From NCBI GenBank assembly GCA_934650975.1, contig CAKUFW010000080.1:1-8755 (forward strand): a stretch of DNA of 8,755 bases. The letters run 5' to 3'. Each line of letters begins with the position of its first letter. The stretch's first letter is position 1. The position numbers and the translations under genes were made by a program. A model generated the notes under the pieces. The model was not told the origin of the DNA and searched no databases. It was given only the letters and a program-made list of their open reading frames with translations. Origin of the DNA: an uncultured Collinsella sp. Its GTDB lineage: Bacteria > Actinomycetota > Coriobacteriia > Coriobacteriales > Coriobacteriaceae. Below are positions 1-6,520 of the stretch, piece by piece.

Positions 1-27
1 CGGTGTCCCCTTCCTTTCAAGAAAGGG

Positions 28-53
28 AAGAGGCGGGGCATGCCCCGCCTCTT
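28..53. terminator. 26-bp perfect palindrome, possible bidirectional terminator of the gene left of the window
   Basis: Thirteen bases (AAGAGGCGGGGCA) are followed directly by their exact reverse complement, so either strand can fold into a very GC-rich hairpin. A second, weaker hairpin (CCTTTC at 13-18 with GAAAGG at 21-26) overlaps its left edge. Neither strand shows a true run of T after the stem; the plus strand ends CTT-ACACC and the minus strand continues CCCTTTC. An efficient intrinsic terminator is therefore only a guess. The position between an unseen upstream gene and the convergent pyk gene fits a terminator role. A palindromic repeat unit is the alternative. Confidence 0.4.
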
Positions 54-360
54 ACACCACATCTCTGCGCGCTACCGAAACAGGCCAAGCACAAGCGGTA
101 TTTGAGCCAACTTTATCAGGGGTTTTGTTGAAATAAAAGGGTTTATGCTCAGGGGTGAGCGATTTTTCCCCGCACTTCCGAAAATGTGATCAGAATAGGG
201 CTTGCTAAAACGATTTAGCAGCCCTGTGCGGGGTGTGGGTTCGCCGCCGGGCGGACACTATCGATGCTGGGGAGGTTCGTTTCGGGCCTTGAAGGGCGAT
301 TTTCGCGTCCTTTGGTAAAAAAGTTGGCGCAAGTCGCGCTGCGTTCCGGCATCGACATAC
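54..360. other. intergenic region without a supportable gene
   Basis: About 300 bases separate the left-edge palindrome from the pyk terminator. Short open frames exist on the minus strand (for example 215-403), but they lack a Shine-Dalgarno sequence, have low-complexity composition and overlap strong inverted repeats, so I do not call them. No tRNA or rRNA signature is visible. The notable content is the nested inverted repeat at 168-233, entered separately. There is also a small hairpin GCTCA-GGGG-TGAGC at 147-160 followed by GATTTTT, which resembles a weak plus-strand terminator. Confidence 0.5.
168..233. repeat. nested inverted-repeat element
   Basis: The outer arms CCCCGCAC (168-175) and GTGCGGGG (226-233) are perfectly complementary. 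Inside lie GGGC (198-201) with GCCC (221-224) and TGCTAAA (203-209) with TTTAGCA (214-220), separated by the tetraloop ACGA, with a single bulged T at 202. The right-hand junction between outer and inner helix is only one base (225), while the left-hand junction is 22 bases and contains the palindrome TGATCA (187-192). The result is a compact two-tier hairpin with no U-tract on either side, so it does not look like a terminator. It could be a dispersed intergenic repeat of this lineage or a small structured RNA; the sequence alone does not decide. Confidence 0.5.
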
Positions 361-399
361 AGAAAAAGGGCCCGGAAGGCGAAGCCTTCCGGGCCCTTT
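361..399 (-). terminator. intrinsic terminator of pyk
   Basis: A 16-bp perfect stem (365-380 with 384-399, core GGGCCCGGAAGGC) closes a three-base loop. Read on the minus strand the stem is followed by TTTTTCT (complement of 361-367), the standard GC-stem plus U-tract layout. It starts 28 bases downstream of the pyruvate kinase stop codon. Two smaller hairpins lie between the stop and this stem: TGCAAG 404-409 with CTTGCA 414-419, and GTGCG 421-425 with CGCAC 432-436. Confidence 0.88.
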
Positions 400-427
400 G
401 CAATGCAAGTCTGCTTGCAAGTGCGAT

Positions 428-1888
428 TTAGCGCACCTGAGCGACGTAAGCGACGTTGGTCGAGGAGACCTTGTCCTCGAGCTGGACGCTCATGCGGGGA
501 TCGCCGGCGGTGGCGACGGTCAGGTCGCCAGCCTCGACGTAGCCGAGCTCCTTAGCGGTCTCGATCGCCTTGACGATCGTGCCGTTGACGGTGCCCTGGG
601 TGATCTCGGCCTGGTGCGGGATAACGCCCCAGTACATGATCATCTGCTGGACAGCCCACTCGTGGCGGGAGAATGCGCAGATCGGCATGTTGGGACGGAA
701 GTGCGAGATCAGGCGAGCGGTACGGCCGGTGGTCGTCGGCACGGTGATGCACTTGGCGCCAACGGTGGTGGCCATGTTCACAGCGGACATACCCACAACG
801 TTGTTGACGACGCGGGTGCCGTGAGCGTCGGCCGGAACCTCGAGCGGAGCGTGAGCCGGGAGGTACTTCTCGGTCTCCATGGCGATGCTGGCCTGCATCT
901 TGACGGCCTCGACCGGGTACTTACCGGCAGCGGACTCGCCGGACAGCATGACGGCGTCGGTGCCGTCGTAAATGGCGTTAGCAACGTCGGCAACCTCGGC
1001 GCGCGTCGGGCGCGGGTTCTGCTGCATGGAGTCGAGCATCTGCGTAGCGGTGATGACGGGCTTGTAGGCCGCGTTGCACTTGGCGATGATCTCCTTCTGG
1101 ATGTGCGGAACGAGCTCGGGCTTGATCTCGATGCCCAGGTCGCCACGGGCGACCATGATGCCGTCGGAAGCCTCGAGGATCTCGTCGAAGTTCTCGACGC
1201 CCAGGGCGCACTCGATCTTCGGGAAGATCGTCACGTGCTCGCCACCGTTCTCGCGGCAAAGCTCGCGGATGCCGCGGACGGACTCGCCGTCACGGATGAA
1301 GGAGGCGGCGATGTAGTCGATGTTCTCGGTCAGGCCAAAGAGGATGTCCTGACGGTCGCGCTCGGTGATGGCGGGCAGCGAGATGTTGACGTTGGGCATG
1401 TTGACGCCCTTGCGCTCGCCGATCAGGCCGTCGTTCTTGACGACGCAGGTCATGTCCTGGCCGTCGACGGACTCGACCTCGAGGGCAACCAGGCCGTCGT
1501 CGATCAGGATGAGGGAGCCCTTCTCGACCTCGGAAGGCAGAGCCAGGTAGTCGAGGGAGATGTGCTCAGAGGTGCCGTGGAAATCCTCGGACGTGGGCTG
1601 AGCGGTGACGACGATCTTGTCGCCAGTCTTGACGGCAACCTTCTTGCCGTCGACCAGAAGGCCGGTACGGACCTCGGGGCCCTTGGTGTCGAGCAGGATG
1701 CCGACGGGCATACCGAGCTCCTTGGAAATACGACGGACGCGCTCGATGCGACCGTGGTGCTCGTCGTAGGAGCCGTGCGAGAAGTTAAAACGGGCGACGT
1801 TCATGCCCGCCTTGATCATCTCGCGGATGGTCTCGTCGCTATCGCAGGCGGGACCCATGGTGCATACAATCTTGGTGCGCTTGTACAT
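428..1888 (-). CDS. pyk: pyruvate kinase
   Basis: Cytosolic glycolytic enzyme converting phosphoenolpyruvate and ADP to pyruvate and ATP. The 486-residue product has the normal length and motif order for a bacterial pyruvate kinase without the extra C-terminal PEP-utiliser domain found in many Bacillota. Visible motifs are TKIVCTMGPA near the N-terminus, ARFNFSHG at 32-39 (substrate Arg33), DTKGPEVRT at 67-75, FPKIE with catalytic Lys224 and metal ligand Glu226, ARGDLG with metal ligand Asp250, and ITATQMLDSM with catalytic Thr282 followed by NPRPTRAEVADVANA. The B domain spans roughly 70-168 and the allosteric-type C domain about 345-486. Glu72 sits at the position corresponding to muscle Glu117, which in this family marks K+-dependent enzymes. 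The ATG is preceded by GGAGGT (complement of 1893-1898) four bases upstream. It stands alone, divergent from the Ca2+-ATPase, and ends in its own terminator. Confidence 0.97.
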   Translation of the reverse strand: MYKRTKIVCTMGPACDSDETIREMIKAGMNVARFNFSHGSYDEHHGRIERVRRISKELGMPVGILLDTKGPEVRTGLLVDGKKVAVKTGDKIVVTAQPTSEDFHGTSEHISLDYLALPSEVEKGSLILIDDGLVALEVESVDGQDMTCVVKNDGLIGERKGVNMPNVNISLPAITERDRQDILFGLTENIDYIAASFIRDGESVRGIRELCRENGGEHVTIFPKIECALGVENFDEILEASDGIMVARGDLGIEIKPELVPHIQKEIIAKCNAAYKPVITATQMLDSMQQNPRPTRAEVADVANAIYDGTDAVMLSGESAAGKYPVEAVKMQASIAMETEKYLPAHAPLEVPADAHGTRVVNNVVGMSAVNMATTVGAKCITVPTTTGRTARLISHFRPNMPICAFSRHEWAVQQMIMYWGVIPHQAEITQGTVNGTIVKAIETAKELGYVEAGDLTVATAGDPRMSVQLEDKVSSTNVAYVAQVR

Positions 1889-1951
1889 TCAGACCTCCAT
1901 CTGACATCGTCTTGCGCTGATAGATAAACCATAAGAAATAAAACCGAGAAG

Positions 1952-1957
1952 ATTATA
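1952..1957 (-). promoter_or_regulatory. -10 box of the pyk promoter
   Basis: The minus strand reads a perfect TATAAT here, in an AT-rich stretch about 64 bases upstream of the pyk ATG, giving an expected 5' UTR of roughly 55-60 bases. No good -35 hexamer is visible at 16-19 bases spacing (sequences such as GGGGTA occupy that place). The site may therefore depend on an activator, or may be a weak or alternative-sigma promoter. The call rests on the perfect -10 and its location. Confidence 0.5.
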
Positions 1958-2183
1958 ACGAATTGCCGACCGAATACCCCTAAAAATCGACCGTACGCCG
2001 ATTAAGAAGTTCATTTTTTGCTCCAAAAAGGCTAAAGGAAAAACTTTTATCAGGCACTCTTAACGCTGCTATCTGGGAGATATTCCAGTTAGACGATGTG
2101 GCTAAGAAAAAACGTTTTACCAACATTGAACATCACACCGTCTGCACTGTTGCGCCCAGACCGTATTTCCAAATGGAAGGTTT
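1958..2183. other. AT-rich divergent intergenic region
   Basis: This stretch between the pyk promoter and the ATPase promoter is clearly richer in A and T than the flanking genes, with runs such as TTTTTTG and GAAAAAAC. No gene is supportable: a GTG-initiated frame from 2098 (61 codons) and an overlapping ATG frame 2096-2191 (31 codons) have no Shine-Dalgarno sequence, and the former runs through the promoter and leader of the next gene. Short imperfect hairpins (CTGGGA...TTCCAG near 2074-2089, TTCCA/TGGAA at 2167-2178) are present but weak. Regulatory protein sites for either divergent gene could lie here, but I see no clear operator. Confidence 0.45.
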
Positions 2184-2213
2184 TTGGCTAGACGCGGCGC
2201 TTTGGGGTACCAT
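2184..2213 (+). promoter_or_regulatory. candidate promoter of the Ca2+-ATPase gene
   Basis: TTGGCT (2184-2189, four of six matches to TTGACA) and TACCAT (2208-2213, four of six matches to TATAAT) are separated by 18 bases. Initiation would fall near 2219-2221, giving a leader of about 110 bases that contains the structured RNA at 2229-2324. Both hexamers are imperfect, so the call is tentative; initiation further upstream in the AT-rich region would simply lengthen the leader. Confidence 0.35.
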
Positions 2214-2228
2214 AGCTCCACTATCAAC

Positions 2229-2324
2229 TGCCGCTCAGCACGGCAGCCTTGATGAGCCCTTGCCCTTCTCCTGGGAATTATGATCGGGCATCAATCTGCT
2301 GAGTGGCCCGAATCCCAGGAGGGG
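2229..2324 (+). promoter_or_regulatory. structured leader RNA that can mask the ATPase ribosome binding site (riboswitch-like)
   Basis: Three helices and a tertiary contact can be read directly. Hairpin 1 pairs TGCCG (2229-2233) with CGGCA (2241-2245) around the 7-nt loop CTCAGCA. A 12-bp helix pairs 2265-2276 with 2313-2324 (nine Watson-Crick pairs CTCCTGGGA/TCCCAGGAG, then two G-U and one C-G). It covers the entire Shine-Dalgarno sequence AGGAGGGG. Nested in it, TCGGGC (2284-2289) pairs with GCCCGA (2306-2311) around a 16-nt loop. That loop contains TGCTGAG (2297-2303), the exact complement of the hairpin 1 loop, so a 7-bp kissing contact is possible. An alternative pairing (2249-2253 and 2256-2259 with 2286-2294) would break the nested hairpin. 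No U-tract follows, so control would be translational. Riboswitches upstream of P-type ATPases are known (Mn2+ yybP-ykoY), but I cannot align this to that consensus. Confidence 0.5.
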
Positions 2325-2331
2325 ACTCTAT

Positions 2332-5013
2332 ATGCAAAAGGAATACCTGTCCGCCGCGGCGGAGGTACTCAGCGACCAAGGTGTCGATGAGAACCTCGGC
2401 CTGAGCAACGACGAGGCGTCGTCGCGCCTTGCCAAGACAGGCCCTAACAAGCTCGAGGAAGCCGAGAAGACGCCGCTGTGGAAGCGCTTCTTTGAGCAGA
2501 TGGCCGACCCCATGGTCATCATGCTGATCGTCGCCGCTATCATCAGCGCGCTCACGGGCATGGTCAAGGGCGAGCCCGACTTTGCCGACGTCGCCATCAT
2601 CATGTTCGTCGTTATCGTCAACTCGGTGCTGGGCGTGGTCCAGGAGGCCAAGAGTGAGGAGGCCCTCGAGGCCCTGCAGGAGATGAGCGCGGCACAGTCC
2701 AAGGTTCTGCGCGACGGCAAGCTCGTGCACCTGCCGAGCGCCGAGCTCGTGCCCGGCGACGTGATCATGCTCGAGGCGGGCGACTCCGTCCCGGCCGACT
2801 GCCGCGTGCTCGAGAGCGCCACGATGAAGATCGAGGAGGCCGCCCTTACCGGCGAGTCCGTGCCCGTTGAGAAGCACGCCAACGTGATTGAGCTTGCCGC
2901 TGGCACCGATGACGTGCCGCTCGGCGACCGCAAGAACATGTGCTACATGGGTTCCACCGTGGTGTACGGCCGCGGCCGCGCTGTCGTGGTTGGTACCGGC
3001 ATGAATACCGAGATGGGCAAGATTGCCGGCGCCCTGGCCGAGGCCAAGGAGGAACTTACGCCGCTGCAGGTTAAGCTTGCCGAGCTCAGCCGCATCCTCA
3101 CCATCATGGTGATCGTCATCTGCGTCGTGATCTTTGGCGTCGATATTCTCCGCCACGGTGTGGGCAACGTCCTCACCGACCCGACCGCGCTGCTCGACAC
3201 CTTTATGGTCGCCGTCTCGCTCGCCGTCGCCGCTATCCCCGAGGGCCTGGTCGCCGTCGTGACCATCGTGCTTTCGCTCGGCGTGACCAAGATGGCCAAG
3301 CGCCAGGCGATTATCCGCAAGCTTTCCGCCGTCGAGACCCTTGGCTGCACGCAGACCATCTGCTCCGACAAGACCGGCACCCTTACCCAGAACAAGATGA
3401 CCGTCGTCAAGCACGAGCTTGCCGCGCCCAAGGAGAAGTTCCTGGCTGGCATGGCGCTGTGCTCCGACGCCCAGTGGGATGAGGAGCTGGGCGAGGCCGT
3501 GGGCGAGCCGACTGAGTGCGCGCTCGTCAACGACGCCGGCAAGGCGGGCCTTACCGGCCTGACCGCCGAGCATCCGCGCGTGGGCGAGGCCCCGTTCGAC
3601 TCCGGCCGCAAGATGATGTCCGTGGTCGTCGAGACTCTGGACGGCGAGTACGAGCAGTACACCAAGGGCGCGCCCGACGTGGTGATCGGCCTGTGCACCC
3701 ACATCTACGAGGGCGACAAGGTCGTCCCGCTGACCGAGGACCGTCGTGCCGAGCTCGTGGCCGCCAACAAGGCCATGGCCGACGAGGCCCTGCGCGTGCT
3801 GGCGCTGGCGAGCCGCACCTACACCGAGGTCCCGGCCGACTGCAGCCCCGCCGCACTCGAGCACGACCTGGTCTTCTGCGGCCTGTCCGGCATGATCGAC
3901 CCGGTCCGCCCCGAGGTTGCCGATGCCATCCGCGAGGCGCACGATGCCGGTATCCGCACCGTCATGATCACGGGCGACCATATCGACACCGCCGTGGCCA
4001 TCGCCAAGCAGCTGGGTATCGTCACCGATCGCAGCCAGGCCATCACCGGCGCCGACCTCGACCGCATGAGCGACGAGGAGCTCGACGCGCACATCGAGGA
4101 CTACGGCGTGTACGCCCGCGTCCAGCCCGAGCACAAGACCCGCATCGTCGAGGCCTGGAAGTCGCGTGACCAGATCGTGGCCATGACGGGCGACGGCGTC
4201 AACGACGCCCCGTCCATCAAGCGCGCCGACATCGGCGTCGGTATGGGCATCACCGGCACCGACGTCACCAAGAACGTCGCCGACATGGTGCTTGCCGACG
4301 ACAACTTTGCCACCATCATCGGTGCCTGCGAAGAGGGCCGTCGCATCTACGACAACATCCGCAAGGTCATTCAGTTCCTGCTTTCGGCCAACCTTGCCGA
4401 GGTCTTCTCGGTGTTCATCGCCACGCTCATCGGCTTTACCATCTTCCAGCCGGTGCAGCTGCTGTGGGTGAACCTGGTCACCGACTGCTTCCCCGCGCTC
4501 GCGTTAGGGATGGAGGACGCCGAAGGCGACATCATGAAGCGCAAGCCGCGCAACGCCAAGGACGGCGTCTTTGCCGGACATATGGGCCTGGACTGCGTTG
4601 TCCAGGGCTTGATCATCACCGTGCTGGTGCTGGCGAGCTTCTTTGTGGGCGTGTATTTTGACATGGGCTACATCCACATCTCCGATATGATCGCCGGCAA
4701 CGCCGACGAGGAAGGCGTGATGATGGCCTTCATCACGCTCAACATGGTCGAGATCTTCCATTGCTTCAATATGCGCAGCCGCCGCGCGTCGCTGTTCACC
4801 ATGAAGAAGCAGAACAAGTGGCTGTGGGCCTCGGCCGCGCTGGCGCTGGTGCTGACGGTGATCGTGACCGTGCAGCCGACGCTTGCCGAGATGTTCTTTG
4901 GCCCCGTGACGCTCGAGCTTAAGGGTGTTGTCGCCGCGTTGGGCCTGGCCTTCCTGATCATTCCGCTGATGGAGATCTACAAGGCGATCATGCGCGCGGT
5001 CGAGAAGGAGTAG
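2332..5013 (+). CDS. calcium-translocating P-type ATPase (P2 type)
   Basis: Membrane pump expected to export Ca2+ from the cytoplasm at the cost of ATP. At 893 residues it has the standard P2 length. In order: cation-ATPase N domain (about 1-70), M1-M2 (about 60-105), actuator loop with TGES at 173-176, M3-M4 with PEGL at 303-306, phosphorylation site DKTGTLT with Asp346, nucleotide-binding KGAPD at 445-449, hinge GDGVND at 620-625, then M5-M10. Residues matching the SERCA Ca2+ ligands are all present: Glu304 (M4), Asn687 and Glu690 (M5), Asn714, Thr717 and Asp718 (M6, NLVTD), Glu807 (M8). This argues for Ca2+ and for two binding sites; Mn2+ transport cannot be excluded. The ATG has an excellent AGGAGGGG seven bases upstream, inside the structured leader. 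It is monocistronic, followed by an inverted repeat and a terminator. Confidence 0.95.
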   Translation: MQKEYLSAAAEVLSDQGVDENLGLSNDEASSRLAKTGPNKLEEAEKTPLWKRFFEQMADPMVIMLIVAAIISALTGMVKGEPDFADVAIIMFVVIVNSVLGVVQEAKSEEALEALQEMSAAQSKVLRDGKLVHLPSAELVPGDVIMLEAGDSVPADCRVLESATMKIEEAALTGESVPVEKHANVIELAAGTDDVPLGDRKNMCYMGSTVVYGRGRAVVVGTGMNTEMGKIAGALAEAKEELTPLQVKLAELSRILTIMVIVICVVIFGVDILRHGVGNVLTDPTALLDTFMVAVSLAVAAIPEGLVAVVTIVLSLGVTKMAKRQAIIRKLSAVETLGCTQTICSDKTGTLTQNKMTVVKHELAAPKEKFLAGMALCSDAQWDEELGEAVGEPTECALVNDAGKAGLTGLTAEHPRVGEAPFDSGRKMMSVVVETLDGEYEQYTKGAPDVVIGLCTHIYEGDKVVPLTEDRRAELVAANKAMADEALRVLALASRTYTEVPADCSPAALEHDLVFCGLSGMIDPVRPEVADAIREAHDAGIRTVMITGDHIDTAVAIAKQLGIVTDRSQAITGADLDRMSDEELDAHIEDYGVYARVQPEHKTRIVEAWKSRDQIVAMTGDGVNDAPSIKRADIGVGMGITGTDVTKNVADMVLADDNFATIIGACEEGRRIYDNIRKVIQFLLSANLAEVFSVFIATLIGFTIFQPVQLLWVNLVTDCFPALALGMEDAEGDIMKRKPRNAKDGVFAGHMGLDCVVQGLIITVLVLASFFVGVYFDMGYIHISDMIAGNADEEGVMMAFITLNMVEIFHCFNMRSRRASLFTMKKQNKWLWASAALALVLTVIVTVQPTLAEMFFGPVTLELKGVVAALGLAFLIIPLMEIYKAIMRAVEKE

Positions 5014-5020
5014 GTCGAAA

Positions 5021-5138
5021 GGCTATCCTTCCCACCGGCCCGACCGCCTGCGGGGTTTCTCCTTCGCTGGTCCTCGCGCTTCGCGCTGCGGGATCGCTCA
5101 GAAGAAACCCCTCCCGGCGGGCGGGCCTTCGGATAACC
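5021..5138. repeat. large imperfect inverted repeat, REP/BIME-like
   Basis: Two arms of about 50 bases face each other. GGCTATCC (5021-5028) pairs with GGATAACC (5131-5138) with one mismatch. GGCCCGACCGCC (5037-5048) pairs with GGCGGGCGGGCC (5116-5127) with one mismatch. GGGGTTTCT (5052-5060) pairs perfectly with AGAAACCCC (5103-5111). The centre carries its own CGCG-CTT-CGCG hairpin (5075-5085). The layout of two diverged head-to-head copies of the same unit (GGYTATCC, GGCCCGNCCGCC, GGGGTTTCT in order) is typical of bacterial intergenic palindromic repeats. It lies between the ATPase stop and its terminator, has no U-tract of its own and encodes nothing recognisable. Confidence 0.6.
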
Positions 5139-5169
5139 TCTCGGGACCATAAGCTGAGGGAAAGTGTGT

Positions 5170-5204
5170 GAGTCGGTCGAGCATTTGCTCGACCGACTCT
5201 TTTT
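5170..5204 (+). terminator. intrinsic terminator of the Ca2+-ATPase gene
   Basis: GAGTCGGTCGAGCA (5170-5183) pairs perfectly with TGCTCGACCGACTC (5186-5199); in practice the loop will be four bases. The stem runs directly into TTTTT (5200-5204). It lies 157 bases past the ATPase stop, beyond the inverted repeat. A frame upstream of rsgA opens through this hairpin from a GTG at 5164, which is one reason to place the rsgA start further downstream. Confidence 0.88.
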
Positions 5205-5209
5205 GTGGG

Positions 5210-5215
5210 TAAAAT
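5210..5215 (+). promoter_or_regulatory. possible -10 box for rsgA
   Basis: TAAAAT, one mismatch from TATAAT, sits just after the ATPase terminator and about 40 bases before the rsgA GTG, so a transcript from here would have a leader of roughly 30 bases. A -35 is poor (TCGACC at 5189-5194 with only 15 bases spacing, embedded in the terminator stem). Placement is sensible, sequence support is weak. Confidence 0.3.
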
Positions 5216-5253
5216 ACCTGCTCAGTTGTGTGGTTGGGTGCTGGGAGGCGTTT

Positions 5254-6438
5254 GTGGGCAAGGCTAAGGCAAAAGCGAAGAAAAAGACGACGGGGGCGCG
5301 GGCTAAGCGTGATCGTCGTCGGAAGCTTGCGACCGAAGCGCCTGCATCTGCCGAGGAGTTGCTGGCGAGTGTGCCGGGGCTCGATGCGCTGCAGGATGTT
5401 CCGGCGTTCGATGACCTGCCGGTCGATGCGGCTCAGCATGCTGCCTTTGATGACTTTTGCGCGCATGCCGAGGAGCCCGAGCAGATGCAGCTCGGTGCCG
5501 TGGTGCGCCTGGACCGCGGGTTTCCGCTGGTGGCGACCGCCGATGATACCTTTCGTGCCGAGCACGCCGTGGGGTTTGCCAAGTCGCGTGGCGAGGATGA
5601 GGTTCTGCTGCCGGCCGTGGGCGATCGCGTGGCGGTGCGTCGTGCTCCCGGGCACGACATGGGTGTGATCGAGTGCGTGCTGCCCCGCCGCACGAGCTTT
5701 GAGCGTTGGCGTGGCCGCGCTCGCGGTGAGCGCCAGGTACTCTGCTCCAACGTGGATAGCGTGCTGATTGTGCAGGCACTCGGTGCCGGCGAGGTGCTGC
5801 TCGACCGTGTGGCGCGCTCGCTGGTGCTGGCGCTCGATTGCGATGCCGAGCCGGTGGTGGTGCTCACCAAGGCCGACCGCTGCGAGACCGATGAGCTTGC
5901 GCGCGACCTGGACCGCGTGCGCCGTCTGGTGGGTCCGGACGTGCGCGTGATTGTGACATCTTCTGCTGAGGGCCTCGGCCTGGACGAGGTGCGCGCCTGC
6001 GTGCCCGCCGGGAGTTGTGCCATGATCTTGGGCGAGTCGGGTGCCGGCAAGTCGACGCTGCTCAATGCGCTGCTGGGCCACGATGCGCTGGCCACCGGCG
6101 GTGTGCGCGAGCGTGATGACCAGGGCCGCCACACCACGGTCGCGCGCGTGATGGTGGCGCTGCCGGGCGACGCCGGCGTAATCGCCGATGCCCCGGGCCT
6201 GCGCAGCCTGCCGCTCGTGGGCCACGAGCGGGGTCTGGCGCGCGCCTTCCCCGAGATCGTCGAGGCGTCGCGTGCGTGCCGGTTTGGAGATTGCACGCAC
6301 ACCCACGAGCCGGGTTGCGCCGTTCGCGAGGCCGAGGACGCCGGGCAGATCGACAGCCTGCGTCTGGAGACGTTCCAAAACCTGGCGTCATCCATGCGCG
6401 TGAGTGCTCAAATGCTCGACCCCGATGTTCATCTGTAA
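5254..6438 (+). CDS. rsgA: ribosome small subunit-dependent GTPase A
   Basis: Cytosolic GTPase that acts late in 30S subunit maturation. The GTPase motifs occur in the circularly permuted order diagnostic of the YjeQ/RsgA family: G4 TKAD at 205-208, then G1 GESGAGKST at 260-268, G2 around RHTT, and G3 DAPGL at 312-316 (commonly DTPG). The C-terminal zinc knuckle is complete: Cys342, Cys347, His349 and Cys355 in C-x4-C-x-H-x5-C within CRFGDCTHTHEPGC. An OB-fold region precedes the GTPase domain, ending near NVDSVLIVQ. The first ~24 residues are an unusual Lys/Arg-rich tail, followed by an acidic stretch, making the 394-residue protein longer than typical 300-350 residue members. I chose GTG 5254 because GGGAGG lies five bases upstream (5243-5248) and the longer frame from GTG 5164 reads through a terminator hairpin. 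Ends in its own terminator. Confidence 0.93.
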   Translation: MGKAKAKAKKKTTGARAKRDRRRKLATEAPASAEELLASVPGLDALQDVPAFDDLPVDAAQHAAFDDFCAHAEEPEQMQLGAVVRLDRGFPLVATADDTFRAEHAVGFAKSRGEDEVLLPAVGDRVAVRRAPGHDMGVIECVLPRRTSFERWRGRARGERQVLCSNVDSVLIVQALGAGEVLLDRVARSLVLALDCDAEPVVVLTKADRCETDELARDLDRVRRLVGPDVRVIVTSSAEGLGLDEVRACVPAGSCAMILGESGAGKSTLLNALLGHDALATGGVRERDDQGRHTTVARVMVALPGDAGVIADAPGLRSLPLVGHERGLARAFPEIVEASRACRFGDCTHTHEPGCAVREAEDAGQIDSLRLETFQNLASSMRVSAQMLDPDVHL

Positions 6439-6455
6439 TTGAATTTTCCTATGAC

Positions 6456-6490
6456 AGCCGTCTCCCAACTGTTCGGGAGACGGCTTTTTT
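6456..6490 (+). terminator. intrinsic terminator of rsgA
   Basis: AGCCGTCTCCC (6456-6466) pairs perfectly with GGGAGACGGCT (6475-6485) around an 8-nt loop, followed by a T run through 6490. It begins 18 bases after the rsgA stop, so rsgA is transcriptionally separated from the pilus genes. Confidence 0.92.
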
Positions 6491-6520
6491 GCTGCCGAGG
6501 TGCTCTGAAGCATGCATTTT

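Noticed and set aside
147..167. Small hairpin GCTCA-GGGG-TGAGC followed by GATTTTT as a plus-strand terminator
   Set aside because: Only five base pairs and no plus-strand gene close upstream within the window; too weak to call.
205..420. Two overlapping minus-strand frames of 62-71 codons downstream of pyk
   Set aside because: They start inside the pyk terminator region, lack ribosome binding sites and overlap the nested inverted repeat. They are more likely chance frames in a non-coding repeat element.
398..1927. 509-codon open frame on the plus strand antisense to pyk
   Set aside because: Its product is a low-complexity Gly/Asp/Val/Leu/His-rich string typical of the complement of a GC-rich gene, while the minus strand encodes an unmistakable pyruvate kinase.
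2161..2190. TTCCA/TGGAA hairpin followed by GGTTTTT upstream of the ATPase as an attenuator
   Set aside because: Five-bp stem with a two-base loop and interrupted U-tract; insufficient stability, and it overlaps the probable -35 region.
2098..2283. GTG-initiated 61-codon frame, and an ATG frame 2096-2191 of 31 codons, upstream of the ATPase
   Set aside because: No Shine-Dalgarno sequence precedes either start, there is no recognisable product, and the longer frame overlaps the ATPase promoter and leader structure. An attenuation leader peptide was considered, but no terminator follows.
2278..4134. 618-codon open frame on the minus strand antisense to the Ca2+-ATPase
   Set aside because: Histidine/Asp/Gly-rich shadow translation with no domain; the plus strand has all P-type ATPase motifs. 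It is a GC-bias artefact.
5164..5253. Extended rsgA start at GTG 5164
   Set aside because: No ribosome binding site, and the first 15 codons run through the perfect stem and U-tract of the ATPase terminator. GTG 5254 has GGGAGG at correct spacing.
5098..6378. 426-codon minus-strand frame antisense to rsgA
   Set aside because: His/Arg/Ala-rich composition with no recognisable domain, and it would cross the inverted repeat and the ATPase terminator.
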